Shown one piece after another: positions 15,061-23,669 of a stretch of 27,065 bases of DNA (position 1 is its first letter; every line of letters starts with the position of its first letter). Both the position numbers and the translations under genes were made by a program. The DNA comes from CAVHIG01 sp963636105 (GTDB lineage: Bacteria; Bacillota; Clostridia; Peptostreptococcales; Anaerovoracaceae), in contig CAVHIG010000021.1 of the NCBI GenBank assembly GCA_963636105.1, positions 1-27,065 on the forward strand, read 5' to 3'. A model generated the notes under the pieces. The model ran no database searches. It was not told where the DNA came from and saw only the letters and a program-made list of their open reading frames with translations.

Positions 15061-15097
15061 AGGAGAGAGCCGGCATGGAGCAAAAAGGAGAAGAAGG

Positions 15098-15451
15098 ATG
15101 AAAAGAGCAGACGATTTCGAGGTAAGGAGACAGCATATCGCAAATCTTACCGACGAAGAATTGTATAAGAGATTTTGGGAACTCACAGACCAGGTGGTAG
15201 ACCCGCTTTTGGAGCTGGGCAGAAAAAATACCACTCCATCTGTCGAGAGAGCAGTCCTCCTCAGAATGGGAATATCCTCACTCGAGACAAAGCCTATCGT
15301 AGACGGTTGCATAGACAGAAATCTTATGCGCAAGGGTGCGGGACATGTGGTATATAAGCTGGCCAAGGCAAAGGGCATTTCGATCCGCGAGGCAGGCAGC
15401 CTGCTTGCGGAGGGCAAGTGCTGGGATGAAGCCGTAGCTTTATTTGAGTAG
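15098..15451 (+). CDS. oraS: D-ornithine 4,5-aminomutase, S (small) subunit
   Basis: A 117-residue protein beginning MKRADDFEVRRQHIANL, with LLELGRKNTTPSVERAVLLRMG and KGAGHVVYKLAKAKGISIREAG, which match the small subunit of D-ornithine 4,5-aminomutase. Together with OraE it moves the terminal amino group of D-ornithine from C5 to C4, giving 2,4-diaminopentanoate, using adenosylcobalamin and PLP. Length is close to the roughly 120 residues of the Clostridium sticklandii subunit. The ATG follows AGAAGG. oraE starts 13 bases after the stop, so the two are translated from one mRNA. Confidence 0.95.
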   Translation: MKRADDFEVRRQHIANLTDEELYKRFWELTDQVVDPLLELGRKNTTPSVERAVLLRMGISSLETKPIVDGCIDRNLMRKGAGHVVYKLAKAKGISIREAGSLLAEGKCWDEAVALFE

Positions 15452-15464
15452 GGAGGTGCAAGAG

Positions 15465-17681
15465 ATGCAGGAATTGAAACACAATGAAAAGCTTGATATT
15501 GAAAACCTCTTGAAGGACCTCGACAAATATGAGCCGAGAAGAAGAGGCTGGGTATGGAGAAAGCCTGCTCCGGGACTCAAAATGGGACCTTTCGAGTACA
15601 AGGACGCGTCCGAACCTATGAAAAACGGCGTGCCTCTCCCACCGGCAAAATACTTTGAAAACATCGACCCGCAGCCGCAGCCGACGATTACGACTGAAAT
15701 CGCTTCCGGTCGTTTTGAGGACGACATCAGAAGAATGAGAATGGCGGCCTGGCACGGCGCGGATCACCTCATGGTTATAAGACACATGGGACAGTCACAC
15801 ATAGACGGCCTTATGGAGGGTACTCCTCAGGGCATAGGCGGCGTACCTATCACGCGTAAGCAGGTAAGAGCGCAGAGGAAGGCCATCGACCTCATAGAGG
15901 ACGAGGTAGGCAGACCTATAAATTACCATTCATACGTATCGGGCGTAGCGGGACCTGATGTAGCCGTAATGTTTGCCGAGGAAGGCATAAATGGCGCCCA
16001 CCAGGATCCTCAGTACAACGTGCTCTACAGAGACATAAACTGCGTAAGATCCTTCGTAGACGCCTGCGAATCCAAGAAGATTATGGCATGGGCAGACATG
16101 CTGCAGATCGACGGCGCGCACAATGCAAACGCGACTGCGAGAGAGGCCTGGAAGGTAATGCCGGAGCTCATCGTGCAGCATGCTATAAACTCCAGATTTT
16201 CCGAGAAGGTAGGCATCAAGCCTGAAAACATTTCGCTTTCGACAGTGCCACCTACAGCGACTCCGGCTCCTTGCGTATATATGGATCTTCCTTACGCGGT
16301 TGCTTTGAGAGATATTTGCGACAGATACAAGATGAGAGCTCAGATGAATACAAAGTACATCGACTCCTCCACAAGAGAGGCCACTGTGCTTCATGTACTC
16401 AACATGCTCATTTCCAAGCTGACAAGCGCGGATATCCAGTCCACGATTACTCCTGATGAAGGTCGTAACGTGCCTTGGCATATCTACAACATCGAGGCCT
16501 GCGATACCGCAAAGCAGGCACTCATCGGACTTGACGGCCTGATGGATATGGTAGAGCTCAAGAAGGATGGCCCTCTTCGCGAAAAGGCTAGAGAAATCAA
16601 GGAGAGAGCTTGCCTCTTCATGGAAGAAATCCTGGAGGTAGGCGGATATTTCAATGCCGTACAGGAGGGCTTCTTTGTGGACTCCGCAGAGTATCCTGAG
16701 AGAAACGGCGATGGTATCGCTAGAAAGATCGAGGGCGGCGTAGGCTACGGCTTCATCTACGAGAGAGATGAGGATTACATGGCTCCTGTAACGGCGCATT
16801 TCGGCTACAACAACGTAGAGCAGTACGGCGGCGATCCTGAGAATCCGTCCGCGCTCATCGGCGGCTGTACATTTGAGGACAGAAGCAAGATCGTATACAT
16901 CGACGAGCTTGACGAGATAGACAATGTAAATACAAGACTTGCGGAGGTTGCGAAATACAGAAGCGGCAAGGTTATCAAGCCTGAGATGGAATGGTGCGGA
17001 GACGGCATCGTAATGCTGACTATGTGCATCCCTGCAAATAAGAGGACTGCAGAGGCTGTAGCCGTAGAAATCGGCAAGAAGCTCGGACTCAAGGATCCTG
17101 AGGTTATAAACAGAGAGGTTCTTCAGGAGGCTGAGGGTACAAGAATCGAGCTCAAGGGCAAGCTTGAGTTTGACGTGGATCTTGAAAATCTTGTAATTCC
17201 ACCGGAACCACACTATATGTCAGATGCTGAGCTCTACAAGGAGTTTGAGGAGCATCCTATGAGAGTCGTATGCGCGACTGTCGGCGAGGATGAGCACTCC
17301 GTAGGACTTCGCGAGATTATCAATATCAAGCACGGCGGCATCGAAAAGTGGGGTGTAGAGGTACACTATCTCGGCACATCCTGCCCGGTAGAAAAGCTTG
17401 TAGACGCGGCTGTAGAGCTGGATGCTCAGGCGATACTCGCTTCCACTATCATTTCTCATGACAATATTCACTACAAGAATATGAAGAGAATAAATGACCT
17501 TGCTGTGGAAAAGGGCATCAGAGACAAGGTAATCATCTGCGCGGGCGGTACTCAGGTAATCCCTGAGGAGGCCGTAAAGACCGGTGTAGATGCCGGATTT
17601 GGCAGAAATTCCCATGGTATAGATGTGGCTACCTTCCTTGCTGAGGAGGCTCAGAGAAGAAGAGGCGAGAGAGAAAAGTAG
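15465..17681 (+). CDS. oraE: D-ornithine 4,5-aminomutase, E (large, B12/PLP-binding) subunit
   Basis: The catalytic subunit: a TIM-barrel in the first ~500 residues, then a C-terminal cobalamin-binding Rossmann domain. The B12 motif DxHxxG is DEHSVG, and a lysine lies 11 residues after the histidine (NIK). That is the same spacing as the cobalt-ligating His618 and the PLP-binding Lys629 of the C. sticklandii enzyme; here they are His611 and Lys622. I place the start at ATG 15465, behind GGGAGG with an 8-base spacing. A TTG in the same frame at 15444 overlaps the oraS stop and adds seven unsupported residues. Length is about 738 residues, as in the family. No disruption is seen. Confidence 0.95.
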   Translation: MQELKHNEKLDIENLLKDLDKYEPRRRGWVWRKPAPGLKMGPFEYKDASEPMKNGVPLPPAKYFENIDPQPQPTITTEIASGRFEDDIRRMRMAAWHGADHLMVIRHMGQSHIDGLMEGTPQGIGGVPITRKQVRAQRKAIDLIEDEVGRPINYHSYVSGVAGPDVAVMFAEEGINGAHQDPQYNVLYRDINCVRSFVDACESKKIMAWADMLQIDGAHNANATAREAWKVMPELIVQHAINSRFSEKVGIKPENISLSTVPPTATPAPCVYMDLPYAVALRDICDRYKMRAQMNTKYIDSSTREATVLHVLNMLISKLTSADIQSTITPDEGRNVPWHIYNIEACDTAKQALIGLDGLMDMVELKKDGPLREKAREIKERACLFMEEILEVGGYFNAVQEGFFVDSAEYPERNGDGIARKIEGGVGYGFIYERDEDYMAPVTAHFGYNNVEQYGGDPENPSALIGGCTFEDRSKIVYIDELDEIDNVNTRLAEVAKYRSGKVIKPEMEWCGDGIVMLTMCIPANKRTAEAVAVEIGKKLGLKDPEVINREVLQEAEGTRIELKGKLEFDVDLENLVIPPEPHYMSDAELYKEFEEHPMRVVCATVGEDEHSVGLREIINIKHGGIEKWGVEVHYLGTSCPVEKLVDAAVELDAQAILASTIISHDNIHYKNMKRINDLAVEKGIRDKVIICAGGTQVIPEEAVKTGVDAGFGRNSHGIDVATFLAEEAQRRRGEREK

Positions 17682-17709
17682 AAAAAGGCCTTGAAAAATG
17701 ACTTGCGGG

Positions 17710-17734
17710 GCGGGCTTATGGCCCGCTCTGTTTT
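17710..17734 (+). terminator. Weak terminator or attenuator between oraE and the reactivase gene
   Basis: GCGGGC (17710-17715), loop TTATG, GCCCGC (17721-17726), then TCTGTTTTAG. The T tract is short and interrupted, so partial read-through is likely. It could lower reactivase and racemase levels relative to the mutase. Confidence 0.6.
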
Positions 17735-17747
17735 AGAATTGGAGGAA

Positions 17748-17806
17748 GCGGAAACGGCGGTTTTAAGGGGAGACGGCGAGTCGCAGGACACCCGGGCAGT
17801 TTCCGC
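17748..17806. repeat. Inverted pair of GCGGAAAC motifs before the reactivase gene
   Basis: GCGGAAACGGCGG (from 17748) faces GCAGTTTCCGC (to 17806). The segment GGACACCCGGG between them is the reverse complement of CCCGGGTGTCC at about 14918-14928 beside the other array, so both spacers carry related elements in opposite orientation. Confidence 0.75.
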
Positions 17807-17824
17807 AAAAAAAGGAGGAGCGCT

Positions 17825-19513
17825 ATGAAGGTAGACGTACTCGTAGCCGAAATCGGCTCAACTACCACGGTAGTAAACGCTTTTAAGGATATAAATACCG
17901 AAAATCCCATATTTTGGGCGCAGGGACAGGCGCCCACATCGGTGCTTGAGGGAGACGTGCGCATCGGGCTTAAGGGTGCGATGGACGACCTGTGCCGGAA
18001 GATGAATATAGATAGCCTCGAGTATGATGAAATGCTGGCCACTTCATCGGCTGCGGGCGGATTAAAGATGACAGTACACGGTCTGGTATACGATATGACG
18101 GCCAAGGCTGCAAAGGAAGCGGCTCTCGGCGCTGGCGGAATCATACATTACATCACCGCCGGAAGACTTCGCAGGACAGACCTTCAAAAAATAAAGGATA
18201 TAAAACCAAATCTCATATTGCTTGCGGGCGGGGTGGACTACGGCGAGCGCGACACGGCCATTTACAATGCCGAAATGATACGCTCGATGGGCCTTCGGAC
18301 GCCGATAATCTACAGCGGAAATGTCGAAAATCAGGAGGAGATGCGGCTCATCTTCGATGAGGAGAGCGGGCAAAAGCTCTATATCGTGGAGAATGTATAT
18401 CCGAAAATCGACGAGCTCAATGTGGAGCCTTGCCGCAAGGTGATTCAGGAGGCCTTTGAGGATCACATCACAAACGCGCCTGGCATGGAGCATGTGCGAG
18501 ATATGGTAAACGGCCCGATAATTCCGACGCCGGGCGCTGTGATGGAGTGCACAAAGCTTCTAAACGAGTGCATCGGAAATGTGATGGTCATAGACGTGGG
18601 CGGCGCGACTACGGATATTCACTCGGTTTGCGAGGATTCGGAAATGGTGGCGCGCGTGCTCGTATCGCCGGAGCCGAAGGCAAAGCGCACGGTGGAGGGC
18701 GACCTCGGAGTGTATGTAAATCGCATGAAGGTCATAGAATCCATAGGTGAGGCGAAGCTGCGCGCGGAGTGCGAGGAGATGGGCATAGATCTGGACGCGA
18801 CCCTCGAAAGCTATGTGGCTATACCGAAAAACGAAGCGGAATTCAAGCTTGTCGAGCGGCTCACGAAGGAAGCGGTTTTGAAGGCTGTGGAACGTCACGC
18901 GGGCAAGCTGCGCTATGTGTACGGCCCTAGTGGCAGGGTGACGCTTGCAGAGGGCAAGGATCTCACCCAGGTGCGCTATATCGTGGGCACAGGCGGCGCT
19001 CTCACTCGCCTGCCGCATAGAGTGGAGATTATGAAGGCCATAGCAAAGAGCAATGAAAGCGGACTTTTGCTGATTCCGACGGATCATGCCGAGATTCTGG
19101 TAGACAACGACTATATTATGGCATCACTGGGAGTTTTATCCACGAGGTATAAGGAGGCCGCGATAAAGCTGCTCGAGAAGAGTATAGGCAGGCGCTTTGC
19201 GGATATGAAGGAAGCAAAGGTGGATTACGCGGCCCTCGGGAGCGCGCATGCTTCTTCCGGCTCTTGCTCTTGCGGAAACGGCGAGGGTGCAGCGGGGGAG
19301 CTTGCCCGGATGGCCGAGGCTCAGAAGAAGAAGGACGAGGAGCTTGCAAAGCACGTCGCCGAGTGTGAGGAGCTTGGCTATGACATGAGCGCATACAAAA
19401 ATCCGGAAAAGATAGGCGGCGCGACAGCTGCCGAGGTAAGCAAGGCAAAGGCCGAGGCGCTGCACGCTGCGAGGATGTCAGAGGTCAAGAGCGCGCCGGC
19501 AAAAGACCTGTAA
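17825..19513 (+). CDS. GlmL/MutL-family reactivating protein for ornithine aminomutase
   Basis: A 562-residue protein of the MutL (GlmL) family of actin-like ATPases, which accompany B12-dependent carbon-skeleton and amino mutases and probably replace damaged cobalamin. The phosphate-1 loop is AEIGSTTTVVNAF (about 8-20), a second nucleotide-binding segment is VMVIDVGGATTDIHSV near residues 255-270, and IVGTGGALTRLPH near 387-399 is the adenosine motif. In ornithine clusters the equivalent gene lies between oraE and the racemase, as here. The C-terminal tail carries an extra Ser/Cys/Gly segment (SSGSCSCGNGEGAAGE, near 476-491) encoded by a GCGGAAACGGCG motif. The ATG follows AAAGGAGG. Confidence 0.88.
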   Translation: MKVDVLVAEIGSTTTVVNAFKDINTENPIFWAQGQAPTSVLEGDVRIGLKGAMDDLCRKMNIDSLEYDEMLATSSAAGGLKMTVHGLVYDMTAKAAKEAALGAGGIIHYITAGRLRRTDLQKIKDIKPNLILLAGGVDYGERDTAIYNAEMIRSMGLRTPIIYSGNVENQEEMRLIFDEESGQKLYIVENVYPKIDELNVEPCRKVIQEAFEDHITNAPGMEHVRDMVNGPIIPTPGAVMECTKLLNECIGNVMVIDVGGATTDIHSVCEDSEMVARVLVSPEPKAKRTVEGDLGVYVNRMKVIESIGEAKLRAECEEMGIDLDATLESYVAIPKNEAEFKLVERLTKEAVLKAVERHAGKLRYVYGPSGRVTLAEGKDLTQVRYIVGTGGALTRLPHRVEIMKAIAKSNESGLLLIPTDHAEILVDNDYIMASLGVLSTRYKEAAIKLLEKSIGRRFADMKEAKVDYAALGSAHASSGSCSCGNGEGAAGELARMAEAQKKKDEELAKHVAECEELGYDMSAYKNPEKIGGATAAEVSKAKAEALHAARMSEVKSAPAKDL

Positions 19514-19539
19514 AAAAGCAAAAGGAGGAGATCCAGAAG

Positions 19540-20640
19540 ATGTATCCGAAATTGATTATAGACCTGAAAAAACTCGCGGCAAACCTCGATGCCGTGGCCG
19601 ATATCACAAAAAACAAGGGCGGCTGCTCCCTCATGATCGTCACAAAGGGATTGTGCGCGGATAAAGAAATGTCCCGTCTGGTGGCAGAGCATCCGGCCGT
19701 GGACTTTCTGGCCGACTCCCGCATAAAAAATATCACCTCCTATGCGGAAACTGCGCGAGCCTGCGGCAAGGAGACGGTTTTGCTGCGCCTGCCTATGCAC
19801 TGCGAGGTAGAAGAAGTCGTAAAATACGCGGACATGAGCTTCAATTCCGAGCTCTCCACTATAAGACTTTTAAACGATGAGGCCAAGAAGCTTGGAAAAA
19901 TCCACAAGGTGCTTTTGATGATAGATCTTGGAGATCTGCGCGAGGGCATTTTCTTCAAGGATGATGACCTGATAGATCTGGCAGTTGAGGAAATCCTTGA
20001 CATGGACAACATTGAGCTTTACGGAATAGGCGTAAATCTCACCTGCTACGGCGCGATTATACCAAAGTATGATAATCTTTCCGAGCTTGTGCGCATAGGT
20101 AAAAGAATTGAAAAGAAATTCGGAATAGAGCTTAAAATGATATCCGGTGGAAATTCCAGCTCGATATACCTTATCGGTAAAGGCGAGCTCCCTTCCGGTA
20201 TAAATAATCTCCGCCTCGGAGAATCCTTCCTGCTCGGCAATGACACGGCCTATGGCGAAAAGCTTCCGGGGACTACAGGAGACGCGCTTACTCTTGAGGC
20301 TCAGATTATAGAGCTCAAGGAAAAACCGTCGCTGCCTATAGGCGAGGTCGGTGTGGATGCCTTCGGCGAAAAGCCGTATTACGAGGATCGCGGAATCATC
20401 AAAAGAGCGATTCTCGGAATCGGAAAGCAGGATACGGATCTCGGCAGCATGACGCCTTGCGATGAAAGAATCGACATTCTGGGCGGCAGCAGTGACCATA
20501 CGATTTTAGATGTCACAAAATCCGAAAATGACTATCGCATAGGTGACATTGTCCGCTTTACGGTCGGCTACGGCGCCATGCTAAAGCTCGCCACAAGTCC
20601 ATATGTAGAGAAAGTATATGTGGATGGCCATGCCGTATAG
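19540..20640 (+). CDS. orr: Ornithine racemase (PLP-dependent)
   Basis: A 366-residue protein with the alanine-racemase N-terminal fold. The PLP lysine is Lys36 in LMIVTKGLCAD, and RLGESFLLGNDTAYG and ISGGNSSS match the phosphate-binding and substrate region of the ornithine/amino-acid racemase family. It converts L-ornithine to the D form, the substrate of OraSE. It follows the reactivase with a 26-base gap containing AAAGGAGGAG and is the last gene of the cluster. It ends only 12 bases from the convergent histidine kinase gene, and I see no terminator between them. Confidence 0.93.
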   Translation: MYPKLIIDLKKLAANLDAVADITKNKGGCSLMIVTKGLCADKEMSRLVAEHPAVDFLADSRIKNITSYAETARACGKETVLLRLPMHCEVEEVVKYADMSFNSELSTIRLLNDEAKKLGKIHKVLLMIDLGDLREGIFFKDDDLIDLAVEEILDMDNIELYGIGVNLTCYGAIIPKYDNLSELVRIGKRIEKKFGIELKMISGGNSSSIYLIGKGELPSGINNLRLGESFLLGNDTAYGEKLPGTTGDALTLEAQIIELKEKPSLPIGEVGVDAFGEKPYYEDRGIIKRAILGIGKQDTDLGSMTPCDERIDILGGSSDHTILDVTKSENDYRIGDIVRFTVGYGAMLKLATSPYVEKVYVDGHAV

Positions 20641-20652
20641 AACGGCTCACTG

Positions 20653-22344
20653 CTATTTCGCATATTTCGACAGCGTGCGCAAAAGCACGGCGATATCGAT
20701 CGGCTTTGCGATATGATCCTCCATCCCGGCCGCAAATGCTGCCTTCCTGTCCTCTTCAAAGGCATTTGCGGTCATGGCGATGATCGGAATGTGGTATTGC
20801 GGTGGCGCGTAAATAGCGCGGATTTGCTTTGTCGCCTCATATCCGTTCAGGCGAGGCATTTGAATGTCCATGAGGATAAAATCATAATAGGTATACTTCT
20901 CCGCGTCGACGACATCCTTCACCATTCTCACCGCATCGTCGCCGTCACACGCCGTTTCCACAATAAGCCCTCTCGACTTGAGAATCTCCTCGGCAATCTC
21001 ACGATTCATATCATTGTCCTCTACAAGGAGCACGCGTCGATTTCTCAGCTTATCCGTATCGTAGGCAATCGTGCTTTCGGCAATTTCTTCATGAATATCC
21101 CTTGCCGTTTTCATAGGTATGGAAACGGCGATGGTCGTGCCGCGTCCGAGCTCAGAGTCTATTTCTATGCTTCCTCCGAGAAGGTCGATGAGCCTTTTTA
21201 CAATGGACATGCCCAGGCCTGAGCCTTGGATCTTATTTACGGTAGAGTGGTTTTCACGCGCAAATTCATCGAAGATATGAGTGGTGAATTCCTTGCTCAT
21301 GCCTATACCCTCGTCGATGACCGTAAATACGTAATTGCTTATCCCTGCCTCTTTTGAGGGCTGTTCGTCGATTACAAACGTGATATGGCCGCCGCTTTTT
21401 GAGTATTTTACGGCGTTGCTCAGAATATTTAAGATGATCTGATTTACACAGTCAGCATCTGTGAGGACATAGTCGTTTTCGAGATTTTTGACCTTTATTT
21501 CAACGCTTATGCCGGCCATCGCGGCGCTTACGGATATGACATCGAGCGTAGCTGCCGCCTCCTTGGTGATACAAGCGAGTTTTTCACTTACCGAAATCTT
21601 ACCTGCTTCGATTCTGGACATTTCGAGCACCTGATTGATTAGGGACAAAAGATTGCGGCCGGCATTGGTAATTTTATCCAGGTAGTCTGCGATTTTTTGC
21701 TGATCTGAGATATATCTTTTTGCCATTTGAGTGTAGCCGATGACCGCGTTCATAGGCGTCCTTATGTCATGGCTCATATTGAAGAGAAATCTCGTCTTGG
21801 CATCATTTGCTGTCTTTGCTTCCTCCGCTGCCGCAAGGTAGGCTCTGTTTAGATTTGTAAGCCTTTCTCTTGTGATATAATTGCTCAGCGCCCGGCCGAG
21901 CTTGAGCGCGTTTTGTCTCTCGTCCTCTGTCCACACGCGTTCCTTGTGAAAATCCAGCATGCCGACAAGACCGCTGATTTCTCCTGCATGGATAGCGGCG
22001 TAGTGTATGATGGATTTGAGACTGTCTCCCTTATAATTATTTATATTCCTCGTGCAAAGCCCGTCCTTGTCATATATCTTTGCAAATCTTTCGTATTCAT
22101 CGGGTGCAATCGGTACCCTTTCCCCTTTTACATCGTACTCAGGAGCCGATGCGCTCGTGTGAGTGTAGACAAAGGTGGATGTTTCGCTGTCGTTTTCAAG
22201 TATATAGACCGTATCAACGTCGAATGCCTTGCGATAAGCGTCTAAAAGCTTCTGGATGTCGGCTGGGTCGTCGTAGTTTTTGCTCACGAGGGCTCTGAAA
22301 TAAAAGCTAAGTTCCTTATTTAGATAAGAATTCATATCTTGCAT
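20653..22344 (-). CDS. Hybrid histidine kinase with GAF-like sensor and receiver domain
   Basis: 563 residues, apparently cytoplasmic. An N-terminal GAF-like domain (about 15-165) precedes a HisKA domain with the phospho-acceptor His192 in FNMSHDIRTPMNAVIG. The HATPase domain shows the N box QIILNILSNAVKYS, the G1 box DEGIGMS and the G2 box GSGLGMSIVKRLIDLLGG. A C-terminal receiver domain (about 440-563) has acidic VEDNDMN, acceptor Asp493 in ILMDIQMP, and the conserved Lys in AKPID. No output domain or partner regulator is adjacent, so it may signal through a separate phosphotransfer protein. The start follows GGAGGATTAGG. It converges with orr, which is not evidence of shared function. Confidence 0.93.
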   Translation of the reverse strand: MQDMNSYLNKELSFYFRALVSKNYDDPADIQKLLDAYRKAFDVDTVYILENDSETSTFVYTHTSASAPEYDVKGERVPIAPDEYERFAKIYDKDGLCTRNINNYKGDSLKSIIHYAAIHAGEISGLVGMLDFHKERVWTEDERQNALKLGRALSNYITRERLTNLNRAYLAAAEEAKTANDAKTRFLFNMSHDIRTPMNAVIGYTQMAKRYISDQQKIADYLDKITNAGRNLLSLINQVLEMSRIEAGKISVSEKLACITKEAAATLDVISVSAAMAGISVEIKVKNLENDYVLTDADCVNQIILNILSNAVKYSKSGGHITFVIDEQPSKEAGISNYVFTVIDEGIGMSKEFTTHIFDEFARENHSTVNKIQGSGLGMSIVKRLIDLLGGSIEIDSELGRGTTIAVSIPMKTARDIHEEIAESTIAYDTDKLRNRRVLLVEDNDMNREIAEEILKSRGLIVETACDGDDAVRMVKDVVDAEKYTYYDFILMDIQMPRLNGYEATKQIRAIYAPPQYHIPIIAMTANAFEEDRKAAFAAGMEDHIAKPIDIAVLLRTLSKYAK

Positions 22345-22437
22345 CCTAATCCTCCGTTGGGGTAAATGTCTTTTGTCTTTTTCGTTGATATTGCTATCCT
22401 AAGTGTCATATTTCGAAATTTTCCGAAATTCAAAAAA

Positions 22438-22466
22438 ATTCTACCATACAGCGCTGTGAATTTCAA
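22438..22466 (-). promoter_or_regulatory. Sigma-A promoter of the histidine kinase gene, with a palindrome in the spacer
   Basis: On the minus strand TTGAAA (22466-22461) and TAGAAT (22443-22438) are 17 bases apart. The spacer contains the perfect 10-bp dyad ACAGCGCTGT (22448-22457), a plausible operator. Confidence 0.6.
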
Positions 22467-22490
22467 CTTTTTTTAAAAGGAGCCTTGCTA

Positions 22491-23507
22491 TTACGCCTGA
22501 AAGTTTTCGAAAAACCATAGTGCGGCGGACTCGCAATCCATGCATTCCTCGGTGTAAGTCACGCTGCCGCAAAGACCGGCGGCGCTCATACCTTCTATTT
22601 TTTCAATCAAGGCCTTCACGTCAAGAGCGCCCTCACCCGGCGGCAGGTGGAGGTCTTTTCCTCTTTCGCCGAAATTGTTGTGGATATGGGTATGCATGAG
22701 ATATGGCGCGAGACTTTCTATCCACTGCTCAAGCGGCAGCGGGCTTATGCAATTTGCATGGCCGATATCAAGGCAAACCCCTATCTGCGCAAGTTCCAAA
22801 GACCAGCTTGCGCTGCTCTTCTCCGCTTTGACATACTCTGCGGGCTTATCACTTTCCTCAAATTCACCGGACTTATCAGCCTCAGCGGATACTCGGGATT
22901 CAGCTGTTTTACAGCTACCTGCGCCGCTTTGGGAAAGAGCCCGCACTCCCGCAACAATCTCGCAGAGCATATCCGGCTCATCATCCAGCACATTTTCCAC
23001 CAGCAGCGTAAACTGCGGCAGCCCTGCTTTTGCTCTCTTTTCAGCGATCCAGGCGAGGAATTCGCTCCAGAATTCTATGGAACGCTCCACCTGCCAGCTT
23101 TTGAAATACGTAAACGGCGCATATCCGGAATGTGCTACCATTTTGTCTATGCCAAGGCGCTCCGCTATTTCGTAGGCCTGCTTCAGCCTATCCATAGCTA
23201 AAAGGCGCGCCTTCGGATCTATGGCCGCCGGAAAAATCTCCGTAAATGGGCCGTGCAAAATCAGATTTTTTCTGTTTGCCGTCTCCACCTGACTTTGCTG
23301 ACTCACCTGATTTTGTAAATCCGACTTGCTTTGCGGCTCTCGAAATTCCTTTAGTTCCTCCCAAACCGCGTTTATTTCGTCCGGGCTATCCATATTCTGT
23401 GAAAAGCTGAACTGGTCGAGCTCAATGCCAAAGCCATACTTTTTTGCTATATTTTTGTAGTCATCGCCTATTGTGGCGAGAAAAATTCGTTCTTTATCTA
23501 TCTTCAT
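22491..23507 (-). CDS. Sugar phosphate isomerase/epimerase (AP endonuclease 2-like TIM barrel) family protein
   Basis: A 338-residue protein. ENVLDDEP, CLDIGHAN and MHTHIHNNFGERGKDLHLPPG give the metal-binding residues (Glu, Asp/His, His, Asp/His) of the xylose-isomerase-like TIM-barrel family, which includes sugar epimerases, inosose dehydratases and related enzymes. The substrate is unknown. Two polar low-complexity insertions interrupt the barrel: around residues 55-75 (QSKSDLQNQVSQQSQVE) and a Ser/Glu/Lys-rich stretch of about 45 residues near 190-235, between ENVLDDEP and CLDIGHAN. I see no ribosome site before the start, and the best promoter would place the transcript start on or next to the ATG. 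Confidence 0.75.
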   Translation of the reverse strand: MKIDKERIFLATIGDDYKNIAKKYGFGIELDQFSFSQNMDSPDEINAVWEELKEFREPQSKSDLQNQVSQQSQVETANRKNLILHGPFTEIFPAAIDPKARLLAMDRLKQAYEIAERLGIDKMVAHSGYAPFTYFKSWQVERSIEFWSEFLAWIAEKRAKAGLPQFTLLVENVLDDEPDMLCEIVAGVRALSQSGAGSCKTAESRVSAEADKSGEFEESDKPAEYVKAEKSSASWSLELAQIGVCLDIGHANCISPLPLEQWIESLAPYLMHTHIHNNFGERGKDLHLPPGEGALDVKALIEKIEGMSAAGLCGSVTYTEECMDCESAALWFFENFQA

Positions 23508-23514
23508 AACTTAC

Positions 23515-23543
23515 ATGATACAGTAAAATAGGCCCATTGTCAA
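23515..23543 (-). promoter_or_regulatory. Promoter abutting the isomerase start codon
   Basis: TTGACA (23543-23538) and TATCAT (23520-23515) on the minus strand have a 17-base spacing. The expected transcript start is about 7 bases on, near 23508, immediately before ATG 23507. The message would be leaderless or nearly so. Confidence 0.55.
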
Positions 23544-23669
23544 AGACAGTGCTTGCCTATAGATGCTAAAAAGGATGTACAAAATGCCAAATAGATTGTG
23601 CAAAAGTCAGGCAGCCTGAAAATTAAGATCAAAATCAAAATCAAAACCAAAATGCTCGCGGCACATGTG

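Larger units (their letters stand above)
14708..15097 (+). other. Repeat-rich spacer between ord and oraS, where ortA and ortB normally lie
   Basis: 390 bases without a credible gene. It holds an inverted repeat (14767-14797), short TAGAGAG repeats (about 14818-14848), a GCGGAAACGGCGG motif followed by CCCCGGGTGTCC (14891-14927), and a 39-bp tandem repeat array (14929-15060). The oraS ribosome site (AAGGAG and AGAAGG) lies at the end. No remnant of the thiolase genes is visible in any frame. Confidence 0.75.

Noticed and set aside
14866..15168. A 100-codon open frame with 13-residue repeats over the 39-bp array
   Set aside because: The repeats come from the 39-bp unit length. The frame runs into oraS out of phase, has no ribosome site, and unit 1 is 40 bp, so the frame is not kept across units.
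15930..17213. A 427-codon open frame on the minus strand
   Set aside because: It is fully antisense to oraE, shows no family resemblance and is explained by oraE codon bias.
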